Part shown: positions 18,658 to 26,230 of the stretch, one piece after another
Numbering within the stretch: the stretch's first letter is position 1
Layout of the letters: every line of letters starts with the position of its first letter
Assembly: GCA_963850765.1 (NCBI GenBank)
Contig: CAWKMN010000011.1
Location: 124,001-188,000, forward strand
From: CAWKMN01 sp963850765
Lineage (GTDB): Bacteria; Chloroflexota; Anaerolineae; Aggregatilineales; Aggregatilineaceae
Direction of reading: 5' to 3'
DNA length: 64,000 nucleotides
Translations under genes and position numbers: made by a program
The notes under the pieces: generated by a model
What the model saw: only the letters and a program-made list of their open reading frames with translations
Databases searched by the model: none
What the model was told of the DNA's origin: nothing

Positions 18658-19838
18658 TCAATCTCCGTCAGGATGGTTTGCAGCGATCCGATAAATTCAT
18701 TAACGTGGATTTCTTCGATAATCAACGGGGGCAGCAGGCGCAGCACGTTGGTCCCGGCATTGATCATCAGCAGGCCGAGCTCGTGCCCGGCGCGGATCAG
18801 CGGCGTCACGTCCAGATCCGTCTCGATGCCGACCATCAGGCCCAGGCCGCGTACCTCGGTGATGTGCGGCGAGTTCAATTCACCCAGCCGCTCCATCAGC
18901 AGATCGCCCATCTTGCTCACGTGCGCCAGAAAGGCCGGATCGCTGATGCGGTTAAGCACGACCTCGGCGGCGCGGCAGGCCACCGGCCCGCCCGCGAACG
19001 TGCTGCCATGATCACCCGCTTCGAGGACGTGCGCGATGGACTCGGTGATCAGCGTCGCGCCGATGGGCAGGCCGCCGCCCAATGCTTTCGCGAGCGTCAT
19101 CATATCCGGCGTGATCCCGTAGTGCTCATACGCCCACAGCTTGCCGGTGCGACCCATGCCGCACTGGATCTCATCAAAGACCAGCAGCGCGCCCCAGCGA
19201 TCGCAGGTGTCGCGCAGCGCGGACAGAAACTCCGGCGATGCGGCGTGAATACCGCCTTCGCCCTGCACCGGCTCGACAAACACCGCGCACGTCTCCGGCC
19301 CAATCACTTTAGCGACGGCGTCGATATCGTTGAACGGTGCATGATGCACATCCGGCATCAGCGGGCGGAACGCGGCCTGATATTTCTCGCGCGGGGTCAG
19401 CGCCAGCGATCCCGCCGTGCGCCCGTGAAAGCCGCCGCTAAACGATACGATCCCGGTTTTTCCGGGACCGTAGGTGTAACGCGCGACCTTGCGGGCAAAT
19501 TTAATTGCCGCTTCCACCGCTTCCGTGCCGGAATTGGCGAAGTAAACTTTGTCGGCAAAGCTGATCTGGCACAGTTTCTCGGCCAGGTCGGCCTGCGGCT
19601 CGGAATAAAACAGGTTGCAGACATGGCTCAACTGCGCGATCTGCTCGCTGACGGCGGCGGTCAGTTCCGGGTCGGCATGGCCCAACGCGTTGACACTGAT
19701 GCCGGATGCGAAGTCCAGATACCGCTTGCCATCGCTGTCGTACACATAAACGCCTTCGCCTCGCACCAGGGTAAAGGGTGCGCGGTTATAGGTGTGGAGC
19801 ACGTACTGTTCGGTTTTTTCGATTGTGTGGTTTGCCAT
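18654..19838 (-). CDS. argD: Acetylornithine aminotransferase ArgD
   Basis: 394 residues, an intact class III PLP aminotransferase. Key features are YLDFASGISVNALGHADPE near the start, NSGTEAVEAAIKFAR, the cofactor-stacking FHGR, LLVFDEIQCGMGRTGKLWAYEHYG with the PLP-ring Asp, and TLAKALGGGLPIGA with the Schiff-base lysine. It converts N-acetylglutamate semialdehyde to N-acetylornithine and may also serve lysine synthesis. It overlaps argA by four bases and is separated from argB by a palindromic repeat. Confidence 0.95.
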   Translation of the reverse strand: MANHTIEKTEQYVLHTYNRAPFTLVRGEGVYVYDSDGKRYLDFASGISVNALGHADPELTAAVSEQIAQLSHVCNLFYSEPQADLAEKLCQISFADKVYFANSGTEAVEAAIKFARKVARYTYGPGKTGIVSFSGGFHGRTAGSLALTPREKYQAAFRPLMPDVHHAPFNDIDAVAKVIGPETCAVFVEPVQGEGGIHAASPEFLSALRDTCDRWGALLVFDEIQCGMGRTGKLWAYEHYGITPDMMTLAKALGGGLPIGATLITESIAHVLEAGDHGSTFAGGPVACRAAEVVLNRISDPAFLAHVSKMGDLLMERLGELNSPHITEVRGLGLMVGIETDLDVTPLIRAGHELGLLMINAGTNVLRLLPPLIIEEIHVNEFIGSLQTILTEIE

Positions 19839-19880
19839 AATGCCTCAGTGATCAGTTAACAGTTTTTAGTTGTCAGTTGG

Positions 19881-19981
19881 GCCTCACCCCTCAGCCCCCT
19901 CTCCACATCGTAGAGAGGGGGAGCTGCTCGCAGGGTCAAGTCCCCTCTCCATCCCATGGAGAGGGGATTTAGGGGTGAGGC
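19881..19981. repeat. Family A cruciform repeat, copy 1 (argB-argD gap)
   Basis: Outer arms GCCTCACCCCT and AGGGGTGAGGC enclose two CCCCTCTCC/GGAGAGGGG hairpins. It fills almost the entire gap between argB and argD. Next to it at 19845-19878 lies a low-complexity GTTTTTAGTTGTCAG word that recurs, inverted, near 54640. Confidence 0.75.
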
Positions 19982-19984
19982 TAT

Positions 19985-20749
19985 TCACGCCACAAATACC
20001 GTGCCCGTCCCGGCGCGCAGCCCGGCGAGATCGGTGATGATCGCTTTCTGCACGCCGCTGGCGATCGCATCCAGCGCGGCGGAGACCTTCGGGATCATGC
20101 CGCCGGTGATCACCTGGCGCGCGATCAGATCGTTGACTTCGCTCACCGACAGGTGCGGCGCGACGGTTTCCCCGACACGGACGCCGGGCACGTTCGTCAC
20201 GAACGCGGCGTGCGCGGCATGCAGCGCGGCGGCGATCGCCCCGGCGGCGTGATCGGCGTTGACGTTGTAGCTGCCCGCCGGTCCCATCGAGATCGGGGAG
20301 ATGACCGGCACCACCCCCTGCGCGCACAGATCCAGCAGCACCTCCGCGCGGACCTGTACGATCCGGCCCACGCGGCCCATCTCCGCGCCCCACGGCTCGA
20401 CGCGCAGCAGCCCGCGATCCACGCCGCTCAATCCGAGTGCATCCACGCCGGCACGCAGCAGCGCCAGCGTGATCTGCTTGTTGATCTGTCCCGACAGCAC
20501 CATCTCCACCACGCGCAGGGACGCATCATCGGTCACGCGCTGCCCGTTGACGTACAACGGCTCGATCCCCAACTGCTTCTGCAACTGGGTCACGGCCCGC
20601 CCACCGCCGTGGACCAGCACACACGGCGTCCGACGGTTTAGTTCCGCGATGGTACCGGCTAAGTCATCGACAAAACCGGGGGTATCCAGGTCGTTGCCGC
20701 CGACTTTGATCACGATGGGCAGGGTGGGCATGTTCATTCTGTTCCTCAT
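19985..20749 (-). CDS. argB: Acetylglutamate kinase ArgB
   Basis: 254 residues of the amino-acid kinase family. Motifs: VIKVGGNDLD (ATP phosphate loop), LVHGGGRAVTQLQKQLGI (N-acetylglutamate site) and NVNADHAAGAIAAALHA, with the C-terminal GGMIPKVSAALDAIASGVQKA typical of ArgB. It phosphorylates N-acetylglutamate in arginine synthesis. Several ArgB enzymes are inhibited by arginine through an N-terminal helix that is short here. The frame is intact; it is flanked on both sides by family A repeats. Confidence 0.95.
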   Translation of the reverse strand: MRNRMNMPTLPIVIKVGGNDLDTPGFVDDLAGTIAELNRRTPCVLVHGGGRAVTQLQKQLGIEPLYVNGQRVTDDASLRVVEMVLSGQINKQITLALLRAGVDALGLSGVDRGLLRVEPWGAEMGRVGRIVQVRAEVLLDLCAQGVVPVISPISMGPAGSYNVNADHAAGAIAAALHAAHAAFVTNVPGVRVGETVAPHLSVSEVNDLIARQVITGGMIPKVSAALDAIASGVQKAIITDLAGLRAGTGTVFVA

Positions 20750-20763
20750 TACTCGCTTAAGTT

Positions 20764-20862
20764 GGCCTCACCCCCGGCCCCTCTCCATTCAAAATGGAGA
20801 GGGGAGAAAGCGCTGCTTTCCCCTCTAGCTCGGCTGGAGAGGGGGACCGAGGGGGTGAGGCC
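20764..20862. repeat. Family A cruciform repeat, copy 2 (overlaps the argC 3' end)
   Basis: Arms GGCCTCACCCCC and GGGGGTGAGGCC with two inner CCCCTCTCC/GGAGAGGGG-type hairpins. The argC stop codon (20825-20827) lies inside the element, so the repeat supplies the end of the protein. Confidence 0.78.
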
Positions 20863-21889
20863 GTTGGCCAAATACTACGCGCAGGGCAAAAGCCCAGCAG
20901 GTTTCGGGCAGGCCGAACATCAGATTGAAATTCTGCACGGCCTGAGACGCCGCGCCTTTCAGCAGGTTGTCGATCACCGAGACGATGATCAGCACGCTGC
21001 CCTCCGTTGGGGTGAGCGACAGCGCCGCGCCCGGCGTGCGGACCACATGCGCCAGCGTCGCCAGTTCGCCCGGCGGCAGGATCGTGACCAGCGGCTCCCC
21101 GGCATAGGCAGCGGCGAACGCTTCCCACGCGGCATCCTGATCCGTGACCTGGGCGTAGACCGTCGAGAGAATACCCCGGTCGGTGGGCAGCAGGTGCGGC
21201 GAGAAGATCAGCGGGCCGCTCAGCGTGCCAGCGCGCGCCAACTCCTGCTCGATCTCCGGCAGGTGGCGGTGGACATGGCCGATATTATAGGGCGAGAAAT
21301 TGCCATGCACCTCACCGAATAGAATATTCTGCTTGGGCGTCCGCCCCGCGCCGGATACGCCGGACTTCGCATCCACGATCAGCGGCGCGCCGGCCACCAG
21401 CAGCCCCGCCCGGACCAGGGGCACCGTCGCCAACAGGATGGACGTAGCGTAACAGCCAGGGTTGGCGATACAGCGCGCGCCGATCAGCTTGTCCCGTCCG
21501 AGTTCGGGCAGTCCGTAGGGCACCGGCAGCAGTTCCGGGTTGGGATGCGGGACTTTGTACCACTGCGTATAGACGGCCGGATCGTCGATGCGCAGGTCGG
21601 CGGAGAGATCTACCACGCGCACATCCTGATCGAGCGCCTGAGCGGCCAGCGGCGCGGATTTGGTATGGGGCAGGCACAGGAAGACACCGTCCACATCGGC
21701 CAGCGGGGCATCGGCGGATGCGATCAGGGGCAGATCGGGGGCCTGCGGCCAGCTTTGGCGCAAACTCTGCCCGGCGGATGATTCGGACGTGACGAAGCCG
21801 ATCTGCGCCTGCGGATGTCCATCCAGCAGCCGGACCAGTTCCAGGCCGGTGTAGCCAGTCGCGCCATAAATACCCACTCGAAGCGCCAT
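20825..21889 (-). CDS. argC: N-acetyl-gamma-glutamyl-phosphate reductase ArgC
   Basis: 354 residues. The N-terminal Rossmann motif GIYGATGYTGLELVRLL binds NADPH. ANPGCYATSILLA contains the catalytic Cys of the thioester intermediate, and HRHLPEIEQEL the conserved His. It reduces N-acetylglutamyl phosphate to the semialdehyde. Normal ArgC ends soon after NLMFGLPET; here about 24 residues follow (CWAFALRVVFGQRPHPLGPP), the last dozen encoded by the family A repeat. First gene of the operon, with ACAGGTAAGGAG before the ATG and an attenuator about 40 bases upstream. Confidence 0.95.
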   Translation of the reverse strand: MALRVGIYGATGYTGLELVRLLDGHPQAQIGFVTSESSAGQSLRQSWPQAPDLPLIASADAPLADVDGVFLCLPHTKSAPLAAQALDQDVRVVDLSADLRIDDPAVYTQWYKVPHPNPELLPVPYGLPELGRDKLIGARCIANPGCYATSILLATVPLVRAGLLVAGAPLIVDAKSGVSGAGRTPKQNILFGEVHGNFSPYNIGHVHRHLPEIEQELARAGTLSGPLIFSPHLLPTDRGILSTVYAQVTDQDAAWEAFAAAYAGEPLVTILPPGELATLAHVVRTPGAALSLTPTEGSVLIIVSVIDNLLKGAASQAVQNFNLMFGLPETCWAFALRVVFGQRPHPLGPPLQPS

Positions 21890-21929
21890 GTGTTCTCCTT
21901 ACCTGCCGTGTTCAACCTGCCCATACAAC

Positions 21930-21963
21930 AAAAAACCGCTCCGGCGGGTCCGACCAGAGCGGT
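21930..21963 (-). terminator. Attenuator terminator upstream of argC
   Basis: Minus strand: stem ACCGCTCTGG / CCGGAGCGGT (10 pairs including one G-T), loop TCGGACCCG, then six T. It stands about 40 bases before the argC start, inside the leader. The loop and stem top (GGTCGGACCC) can pair with GGGTCCGGCT at the end of the upstream leader ORF, a competing antiterminator structure. Confidence 0.75.
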
Positions 21964-22006
21964 TGTCTTGGCTTGTGCTTTGGGGCCTATCGTGCCGCAA
22001 ACGCCA

Positions 22007-22087
22007 CTAAGCCGGACCCTCGTGAGAGAGGACCGGAGGGCGGCGCGGGGAACGGATTTCACGGGACACGATAGACACGGTTTTCAT
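22007..22087 (-). CDS. Arginine-codon leader peptide of the argCBDAJ operon
   Basis: A 26-residue ORF (MKTVSIVSREIRSPRRPPVL, then SHEGPA) ending in TAG. It has four Arg codons within eight positions (R-E-I-R-S-P-R-R), just before segment CCTCCGGTCCTC, which pairs with GAGGGTCCGG at the ORF end. A -10-like AATAAT (22099-22094) with TTGCAC 17 bases further up (22122-22117) would place the transcript start on or beside the ATG, so the peptide is probably translated without a leader. In-frame ATGs further up (to 22111) are less likely because they lie in the promoter. Proposed role: ribosome stalling at Arg codons when charged tRNA-Arg is scarce lets segment 2 capture the terminator and turns the operon on. 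Confidence 0.65.
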   Translation of the reverse strand: MKTVSIVSREIRSPRRPPVLSHEGPA

Positions 22088-22177
22088 ACCCATATTATTC
22101 ATGTGATGCATCAAAAGTGCAACTATCCCAATATAGCACAGCCTGCGCCGTGCCGGTTTGGTGGAATCGTACAAAAT

Positions 22178-23266
22178 CTACCGGGTGGCGCTTTGTGCAA
22201 GCTGCATACAGTCCTGCAGCACCGCGGCGGCGGTGACCTCAATACCCGCCCCCGGTCCTAACAGCGTCATGGGCTGTTCGGCGTAACGCTGCGTGGTGAA
22301 CGAGACCTGATTGAGCGTCCCGCGTAGCTGCGCCGCCTGCCGCTCGCCGACCATGCGCAGTGCCACAGTCCCCTTGTCCGGCGTGATCTCGGCCATATAG
22401 CGCGGCACGCCCCCAACCGCGCCCATATAGGCGGCAAAGTCGGCGTCGAGCTTACACATCTGCGTCAGAAATTCGTCCAGGCTGAGATCGGCCATGTCCG
22501 CCGGGTAGAGCGGATCCACGCGGACATCGGTAGGTTCCATCGGCCAGCCGGCCAGCCGCCCCAGGATCAGCGCCTTACGCGCCACGTCCATCCCGCTCAG
22601 GTCGTCGCGGGGATCGGGCTCGGTGTAACCTTTCGCCTTGGCTTCGAGCACGGTTTCGGAGAACGACGCGCCATCTTCCAGGCGGCTGCACAGGTAGCCC
22701 AGCGTGCCGCTCAGCGCGCCTTCGATATGTTTGACGACGTCGCCGGTATCGATCAGATAGCGCAGGGTGTTGATCACGGGCAAACCCGCCCCGACGGTCG
22801 CTTCAAAGCGCATCCGCGGGTGCTCAAAGAAAATGCGCGCGCCGGTCCACGGCCCCGCCAGCGGGCGCTTGTTCGAAAGCACTACGCCGTATCCCAGTTC
22901 GAGCGCGTGGCGCAGCGCCGCTTCCATGCCATCGGCGGCGGTGTTATCCACGACGATCGCGTCTTCGATCCCCTGCGCGGCTGCGTGTTTGATCAGGTCG
23001 AGCGGGGCCACGCCCACCAGCGCGTCGGGTTGATCCGCGAACGATTTGCCGCTCGCCTTAGCAGCCATCACCCCTTCGAGCGTGTCCGACAGCAGCCCCT
23101 TGGGATTAAAGATCGCGCCGCGCGTATCCGCCAGCAGGACGGGCCGCAGATCCACGCCATAACGGTTGGCCAGCGACAGATGAGTCTGCGCCACCTGCGA
23201 GAGAAATGCTCGCCCGACGTTCCCCACGCCGATGACGATCAACGGGATATGACGCGGCTCTGACAT
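22178..23266 (-). CDS. hom: Homoserine dehydrogenase
   Basis: 362 residues from the ATG at 23266, preceded by GGAGGAG. The N-terminus IVIGVGNVGRAFLSQV is the NAD(P)-binding glycine loop. VVLSNKRPLAG contains the conserved NKxxL region of the homoserine dehydrogenase family, and GALSGTLGYLCSRLEDG with YTEPDPRDDLSGMDVARK is the substrate signature. It reduces aspartate semialdehyde to homoserine, the branch to Thr and Met. No ACT domain follows, so it resembles the catalytic part of ThrA/MetL rather than the regulated Gram-positive Hom. It stands alone downstream of the argC leader region. Confidence 0.92.
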   Translation of the reverse strand: MSEPRHIPLIVIGVGNVGRAFLSQVAQTHLSLANRYGVDLRPVLLADTRGAIFNPKGLLSDTLEGVMAAKASGKSFADQPDALVGVAPLDLIKHAAAQGIEDAIVVDNTAADGMEAALRHALELGYGVVLSNKRPLAGPWTGARIFFEHPRMRFEATVGAGLPVINTLRYLIDTGDVVKHIEGALSGTLGYLCSRLEDGASFSETVLEAKAKGYTEPDPRDDLSGMDVARKALILGRLAGWPMEPTDVRVDPLYPADMADLSLDEFLTQMCKLDADFAAYMGAVGGVPRYMAEITPDKGTVALRMVGERQAAQLRGTLNQVSFTTQRYAEQPMTLLGPGAGIEVTAAAVLQDCMQLAQSATR

Positions 23267-23383
23267 ACGGACTCCTCCGGGCTGGCTGAGTGATGCCGAA
23301 AAGCCTAGCACGCGGCTCCCGGTTCGTCAATAACGTGGGCTGTCCAAGAGACGATGTCCATAAATGGCTCATGATTTGCCATT

Positions 23384-23490
23384 GGCCTCCCCTCAAATCC
23401 CTCCCCACCAGGGTAGAGAGGGACTTGCCAGTAAGTCCCCTCTCTAACTTGGTCGGAGAGGGGATGCAAAGGTCGGACGGGGGCGAGGCC
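23384..23490. repeat. Family A cruciform repeat, copy 3
   Basis: Degenerate arms GGCCTCCCCT and GGGGGCGAGGCC with two inner CCCTCTCT/GGAGAGGGG-like hairpins, placed between the hydrolase 3' end and the hom 5' region. Confidence 0.7.
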
Positions 23491-23497
23491 AGGAAAG

Positions 23498-24358
23498 TTA
23501 ATTCAGACTTGTTTGTTGCACTTGGTCTTCAAGGAACGCCACAATCGTCTCGTCCGTGTGGAGCAGCGCGTGACCCACGCCAGGGATGATCCGCACCTCC
23601 AGGCAGGGCAGCAGCGCGCGCAGCCGGGCCGCGATCGCGTTCATGTCGAAAACGATATCCCGGCTGCCACCCAGCAGCAGTACCGGCATGGTGAGGCGGC
23701 GCAGATCATCATCCGAGAACAGCGGCAGGGCTTCGATCCGGGGTTTCACGTGGTGGAAGAGCGTCGCCATGATGTCTTCCGCACCGTCGGGCACCGCCTG
23801 ATCCGCGAACATCTGGTGCATCAGCCGCCGCAATCCCCACGTGCCGAGCAGCGACAGACCGATCGCACGGGGCAGGAAGGATCGCTTTGGCTGCACAATC
23901 CCACCAGGGCATAGCAGCACCAGCTTCCCAACTCGTTCCGGGCAGCGGATCGCGAATTTCAGGGCCGTCCACCCGCCCAGCAATTCACCGATCAGCGCCG
24001 CGCGCTCGATCTGAAGTGCGGCGAGCACGTCCTCAAGCCATTCGGCCAGGGCTGGCCCGTCCCAGGGCAGGCGGTTGGGCGCGCTTTTTCCCGGATCGCC
24101 GGGCATATCGACCGCATAGACCCGGTAATGGCGGCTGTAGAGCGCGGCGTCCTCCATCCAGATGGCGGAGTTCGTGCCCGATCCATGGAGCAGGATCAGC
24201 GGCGGGGCGGTGGGTCGCCGCAGGCGATCACGAAGGTATCGCCGTGCCGGGTCGGGACGTGCTGAGCCTGAGTAGGGTACCGGCCAGCGGGCCAACGCCT
24301 CGTCGTACAGCGCCATGACAATTCGCTCACCCTCGGGAGATTTAAAGACAGCGTTCAC
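23498..24358 (-). CDS. Alpha/beta hydrolase-fold protein lacking the nucleophile serine
   Basis: 286 residues starting at GTG (24358) inside the padR stop (GTGA overlap), preceded by GGAGG. The fold is clear: LILLHGSGTNSAIW (oxyanion HG), VYAVDMPGDPGKS, the nucleophile elbow region, LLLGGSRDIVFD (acid) and IPGVGHALLHTDE (His). The elbow reads LIGELLGGWTAL where GxSxGG is expected, so position 126 is Leu (TTG) instead of Ser (TCG). One transition would explain it, either a real pseudo-enzyme or a base-call error. Cotranscribed with the PadR regulator, so it is likely the regulated target, for example a detoxifying esterase or dehalogenase relative. Confidence 0.82.
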   Translation of the reverse strand: MNAVFKSPEGERIVMALYDEALARWPVPYSGSARPDPARRYLRDRLRRPTAPPLILLHGSGTNSAIWMEDAALYSRHYRVYAVDMPGDPGKSAPNRLPWDGPALAEWLEDVLAALQIERAALIGELLGGWTALKFAIRCPERVGKLVLLCPGGIVQPKRSFLPRAIGLSLLGTWGLRRLMHQMFADQAVPDGAEDIMATLFHHVKPRIEALPLFSDDDLRRLTMPVLLLGGSRDIVFDMNAIAARLRALLPCLEVRIIPGVGHALLHTDETIVAFLEDQVQQTSLN

Positions 24359-24903
24359 GGTAAACCTCCGATGTCGCTCAGGCTGCGGCGCAGATCGCGC
24401 GTCCAGGCCAGTTCGTGCCTGTAAAACAATTCCCAGTTCTGCGCGATGGCATCCCACAGCAAGGCCTCGCGCGGGGTCCGCTTGGGGGCCGGATTATCGC
24501 GCTGCGCCTGCTCGCGCAGCATGAGCAGCTTGGTATGGACTTCCTCTTCGTAGGCGGCCAGCAGCGAATCGAGTTCCTCCGCGCCCAGCAGGTCCGCCCA
24601 CGCCAGCTGGATATGGAACGGGTTGCGCAGGTGCGGCAGTTCCGGTGCAGAGAGAATCCAGCGGCGCAGTTCGTCGCGGCCCTGATCGGTGATCGTGTAG
24701 ACTTTGCGCGGCGGCCGGTCGCCCTGCGGCTGCACCTCGACCGTGACCAGCTCGGCCTGATGCAGATCGACCAGCGCGCGGTAGATCTGGTTGTTGTTGC
24801 CCGACCAGTACAGCGCGTCGGAATCGGCGAAGCGCTTCTTGAGATCGTAGCCGGTCATCGGCTCCCAACTGAGCAGACCCAGAATGGCGTATTGGATGGT
24901 CAT
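24355..24903 (-). CDS. PadR-family transcriptional regulator
   Basis: 182 residues from the ATG at 24903 (AAGGAC upstream). The N-terminal winged helix has the family hallmark IQYAILGLLSWEPMTGYDLKKRF. The recognition and wing part NNNQIYRALVDLHQAELVTVEVQPQGDRPPRKVYTIT is followed by an alpha-helical C-terminal dimerisation domain (PadR_C/Vir). PadR proteins repress neighbouring genes until a small molecule binds. A perfect 28-bp palindrome 32 bases upstream of the start suggests autorepression. The next gene is the hydrolase, overlapping by four bases. Confidence 0.9.
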   Translation of the reverse strand: MTIQYAILGLLSWEPMTGYDLKKRFADSDALYWSGNNNQIYRALVDLHQAELVTVEVQPQGDRPPRKVYTITDQGRDELRRWILSAPELPHLRNPFHIQLAWADLLGAEELDSLLAAYEEEVHTKLLMLREQAQRDNPAPKRTPREALLWDAIAQNWELFYRHELAWTRDLRRSLSDIGGLP

Positions 24904-24934
24904 ATCGTCCTTCTCGTGCGATATAGAATACATC

Positions 24935-24962
24935 TAACATAGGTTACTGTTAACCTATGTTA
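24935..24962. promoter_or_regulatory. Perfect palindromic operator upstream of padR
   Basis: TAACATAGGTTA, centre CTGT, TAACCTATGTTA: 12-bp arms without mismatch. Known PadR operators contain ATGT/ACAT half-sites, and both occur here (ACATAGG, CCTATGT). The site lies between padR and the divergent his promoter (55 bases from its -35), so it probably controls padR only. Confidence 0.7.
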
Positions 24963-25017
24963 TTCGGATCATATGCGCTTGTCAAGCGGGACTTGGCGAA
25001 ATCCACCAAATCCCTGA

Positions 25018-25046
25018 TTGACATCGAAGATCCGCGCCGTTATACT
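25018..25046 (+). promoter_or_regulatory. his operon promoter
   Basis: -35 TTGACA (25018-25023), 17-base spacer, -10 TATACT (25041-25046). It is the best promoter match in the window. The expected transcript start, 6-8 bases downstream, coincides with the ATG of the his leader peptide at 25054. Confidence 0.8.
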
Positions 25047-25053
25047 CTGAACT

Positions 25054-25140
25054 ATGATGACCCTTCAGATGCACGCTCACCATCACCATCATGAGACGCC
25101 GAACCCTCGGTCCGGTGGTGATTGTGTGCCGCGTGCCTGA
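25054..25140 (+). CDS. hisL: his operon leader peptide (poly-histidine)
   Basis: 28 codons: MMTLQM then HAHHHHHE (six His in seven positions), ending PNPRSGGDCVPRA and TGA. A run of His codons before a terminator hairpin and hisG is the hallmark of translational attenuation of histidine operons. No Shine-Dalgarno precedes the ATG, and the promoter places the transcript start at or next to it, so the peptide is probably made from a leaderless end. Confidence 0.85.
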   Translation: MMTLQMHAHHHHHETPNPRSGGDCVPRA

Positions 25141-25170
25141 AGTCTCGCGACAGGTATCGACACCAACAAG

Positions 25171-25199
25171 CGCCCTCCGGTCCGCCGGGGGGCGTTTTT
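25171..25199 (+). terminator. Attenuator terminator upstream of hisG
   Basis: Stem CGCCCTCCGG / CCGGGGGGCG (10 pairs, one G-T), loop TCCG, then TTTTT. It lies 18 bases before the hisG ATG. The segment CCTCCGGTCCG of the hairpin can pair with CGGTCCGGTGG (25108-25118) in the leader ORF with two T-T mismatches, a candidate alternative structure. Confidence 0.78.
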
Positions 25200-25217
25200 C
25201 ATTCCCGGAGAAAGCCG

Positions 25218-26230
25218 ATGCAGCAACAAATTCGTATCGCACTGCCCAGCAAAGGGCGCATGGAAGAAGAAACGCTCGAATTTCTGGCGGAGTGCGGGCT
25301 GCGCGTCCACAAGCCAAATCCGCGCCAGTACACCGCGACGATCCCCGCGCTGCCGGAGGTGCTGCTGCTGTTCCAGCGGGCGCGCGATATTCCGCTGAGC
25401 GTGGCGGCGGGTGACGTGGATCTGGGTATCACGGGCTATGATGCGCTGGTCGAGACGATCAACGGCGGCAAAGATCGGTGATCATCATCCACGAGGCGCT
25501 TGGGTTATGGCGAATGTTCGCTGGTGGTCGCCGTGCCCGCCGATTGGGGCGACGTGCGGACGATGGGCGATCTGGCGCAGAAGTCCAGCGAGCGCCCGCT
25601 GCGGCTGGCGACCAAATACCTGAACAGTGTCGAGCGGTTCCTGGCTGCGTCCGGTGTGGAGAACGTGCGGCTGGTCAGCGCGGATGGCGCGCTCGAATCC
25701 GCGCCGATTGTGGGTTATGCCGACTTCATCGCGGACATCACCAGCACCGGCACCACGCTGATCGAAAACCGTCTGCGACCGCTGGACGATGGCACTATCC
25801 TCCAATCGCAGGCGGTATTGATCGGCAACCGGGCGGCGCTGACGACTCGCCCGGCGGTGCTGGAAACGACCCGGCAGATTGATGGAGTTCATCGAGGCGC
25901 ACCAGCGCGCGCGCGGCCAGTACATGATCTTCGCCAACATGCGCGGCACCTCGACGGAGGATGTGCGCGGGCGGGTCTTCGCCCAACCGGATCTCGGCGG
26001 GCTGCAAGGGCCAACGATTTCACCGATGATCACGCGCGAGGAGAACGGCTATTGGTGGGCGATCAATATTGTGACAAACGCCCGCAAACTCTACGACGTG
26101 ATCCGGCAAATCCGCGCGATTGGGGGCAGCGGCGTGGTTGTCACGCCGGTGACCTATATTTTTGAGGAAGCCCCCGAACGCTACCAGCGTCTTGTATCCG
26201 CACTCGACCACAAGGAAAGCTGCCTTATGA
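25218..26230 (+). CDS. hisG: ATP phosphoribosyltransferase HisG, frame broken by indels
   Basis: The first enzyme of histidine synthesis, joining ATP and PRPP. Fragment 1 starts MQQQIRIALPSKGRMEEETL (RBS GGAG) and reaches DLGITGYDALVETINGGKDR. A 10-codon stretch VIIIHEALG is read in another frame, then YGECSLVVAVPADW returns to the first frame, so indels near 25476 and 25505 cancel. A third shift near 25878 leads to MEFIEAHQRARGQYM. The PRPP loop DFIADITSTGTTLIENRL is intact. The C-terminal region (IGGSGVVVTPVTYIFEE) shows the long, regulated HisG form. As written, the frame runs without a stop into hisD; one more indel would end it at TGA 26228-26230, overlapping the hisD ATG. Confidence 0.88.

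Noticed and set aside
21890..22177. T-box riboswitch upstream of argC
   Set aside because: A terminator is present, but no T-box consensus (TGGNACCGCG-like antiterminator) or specifier stem was seen, while a leader ORF with Arg codons fits.
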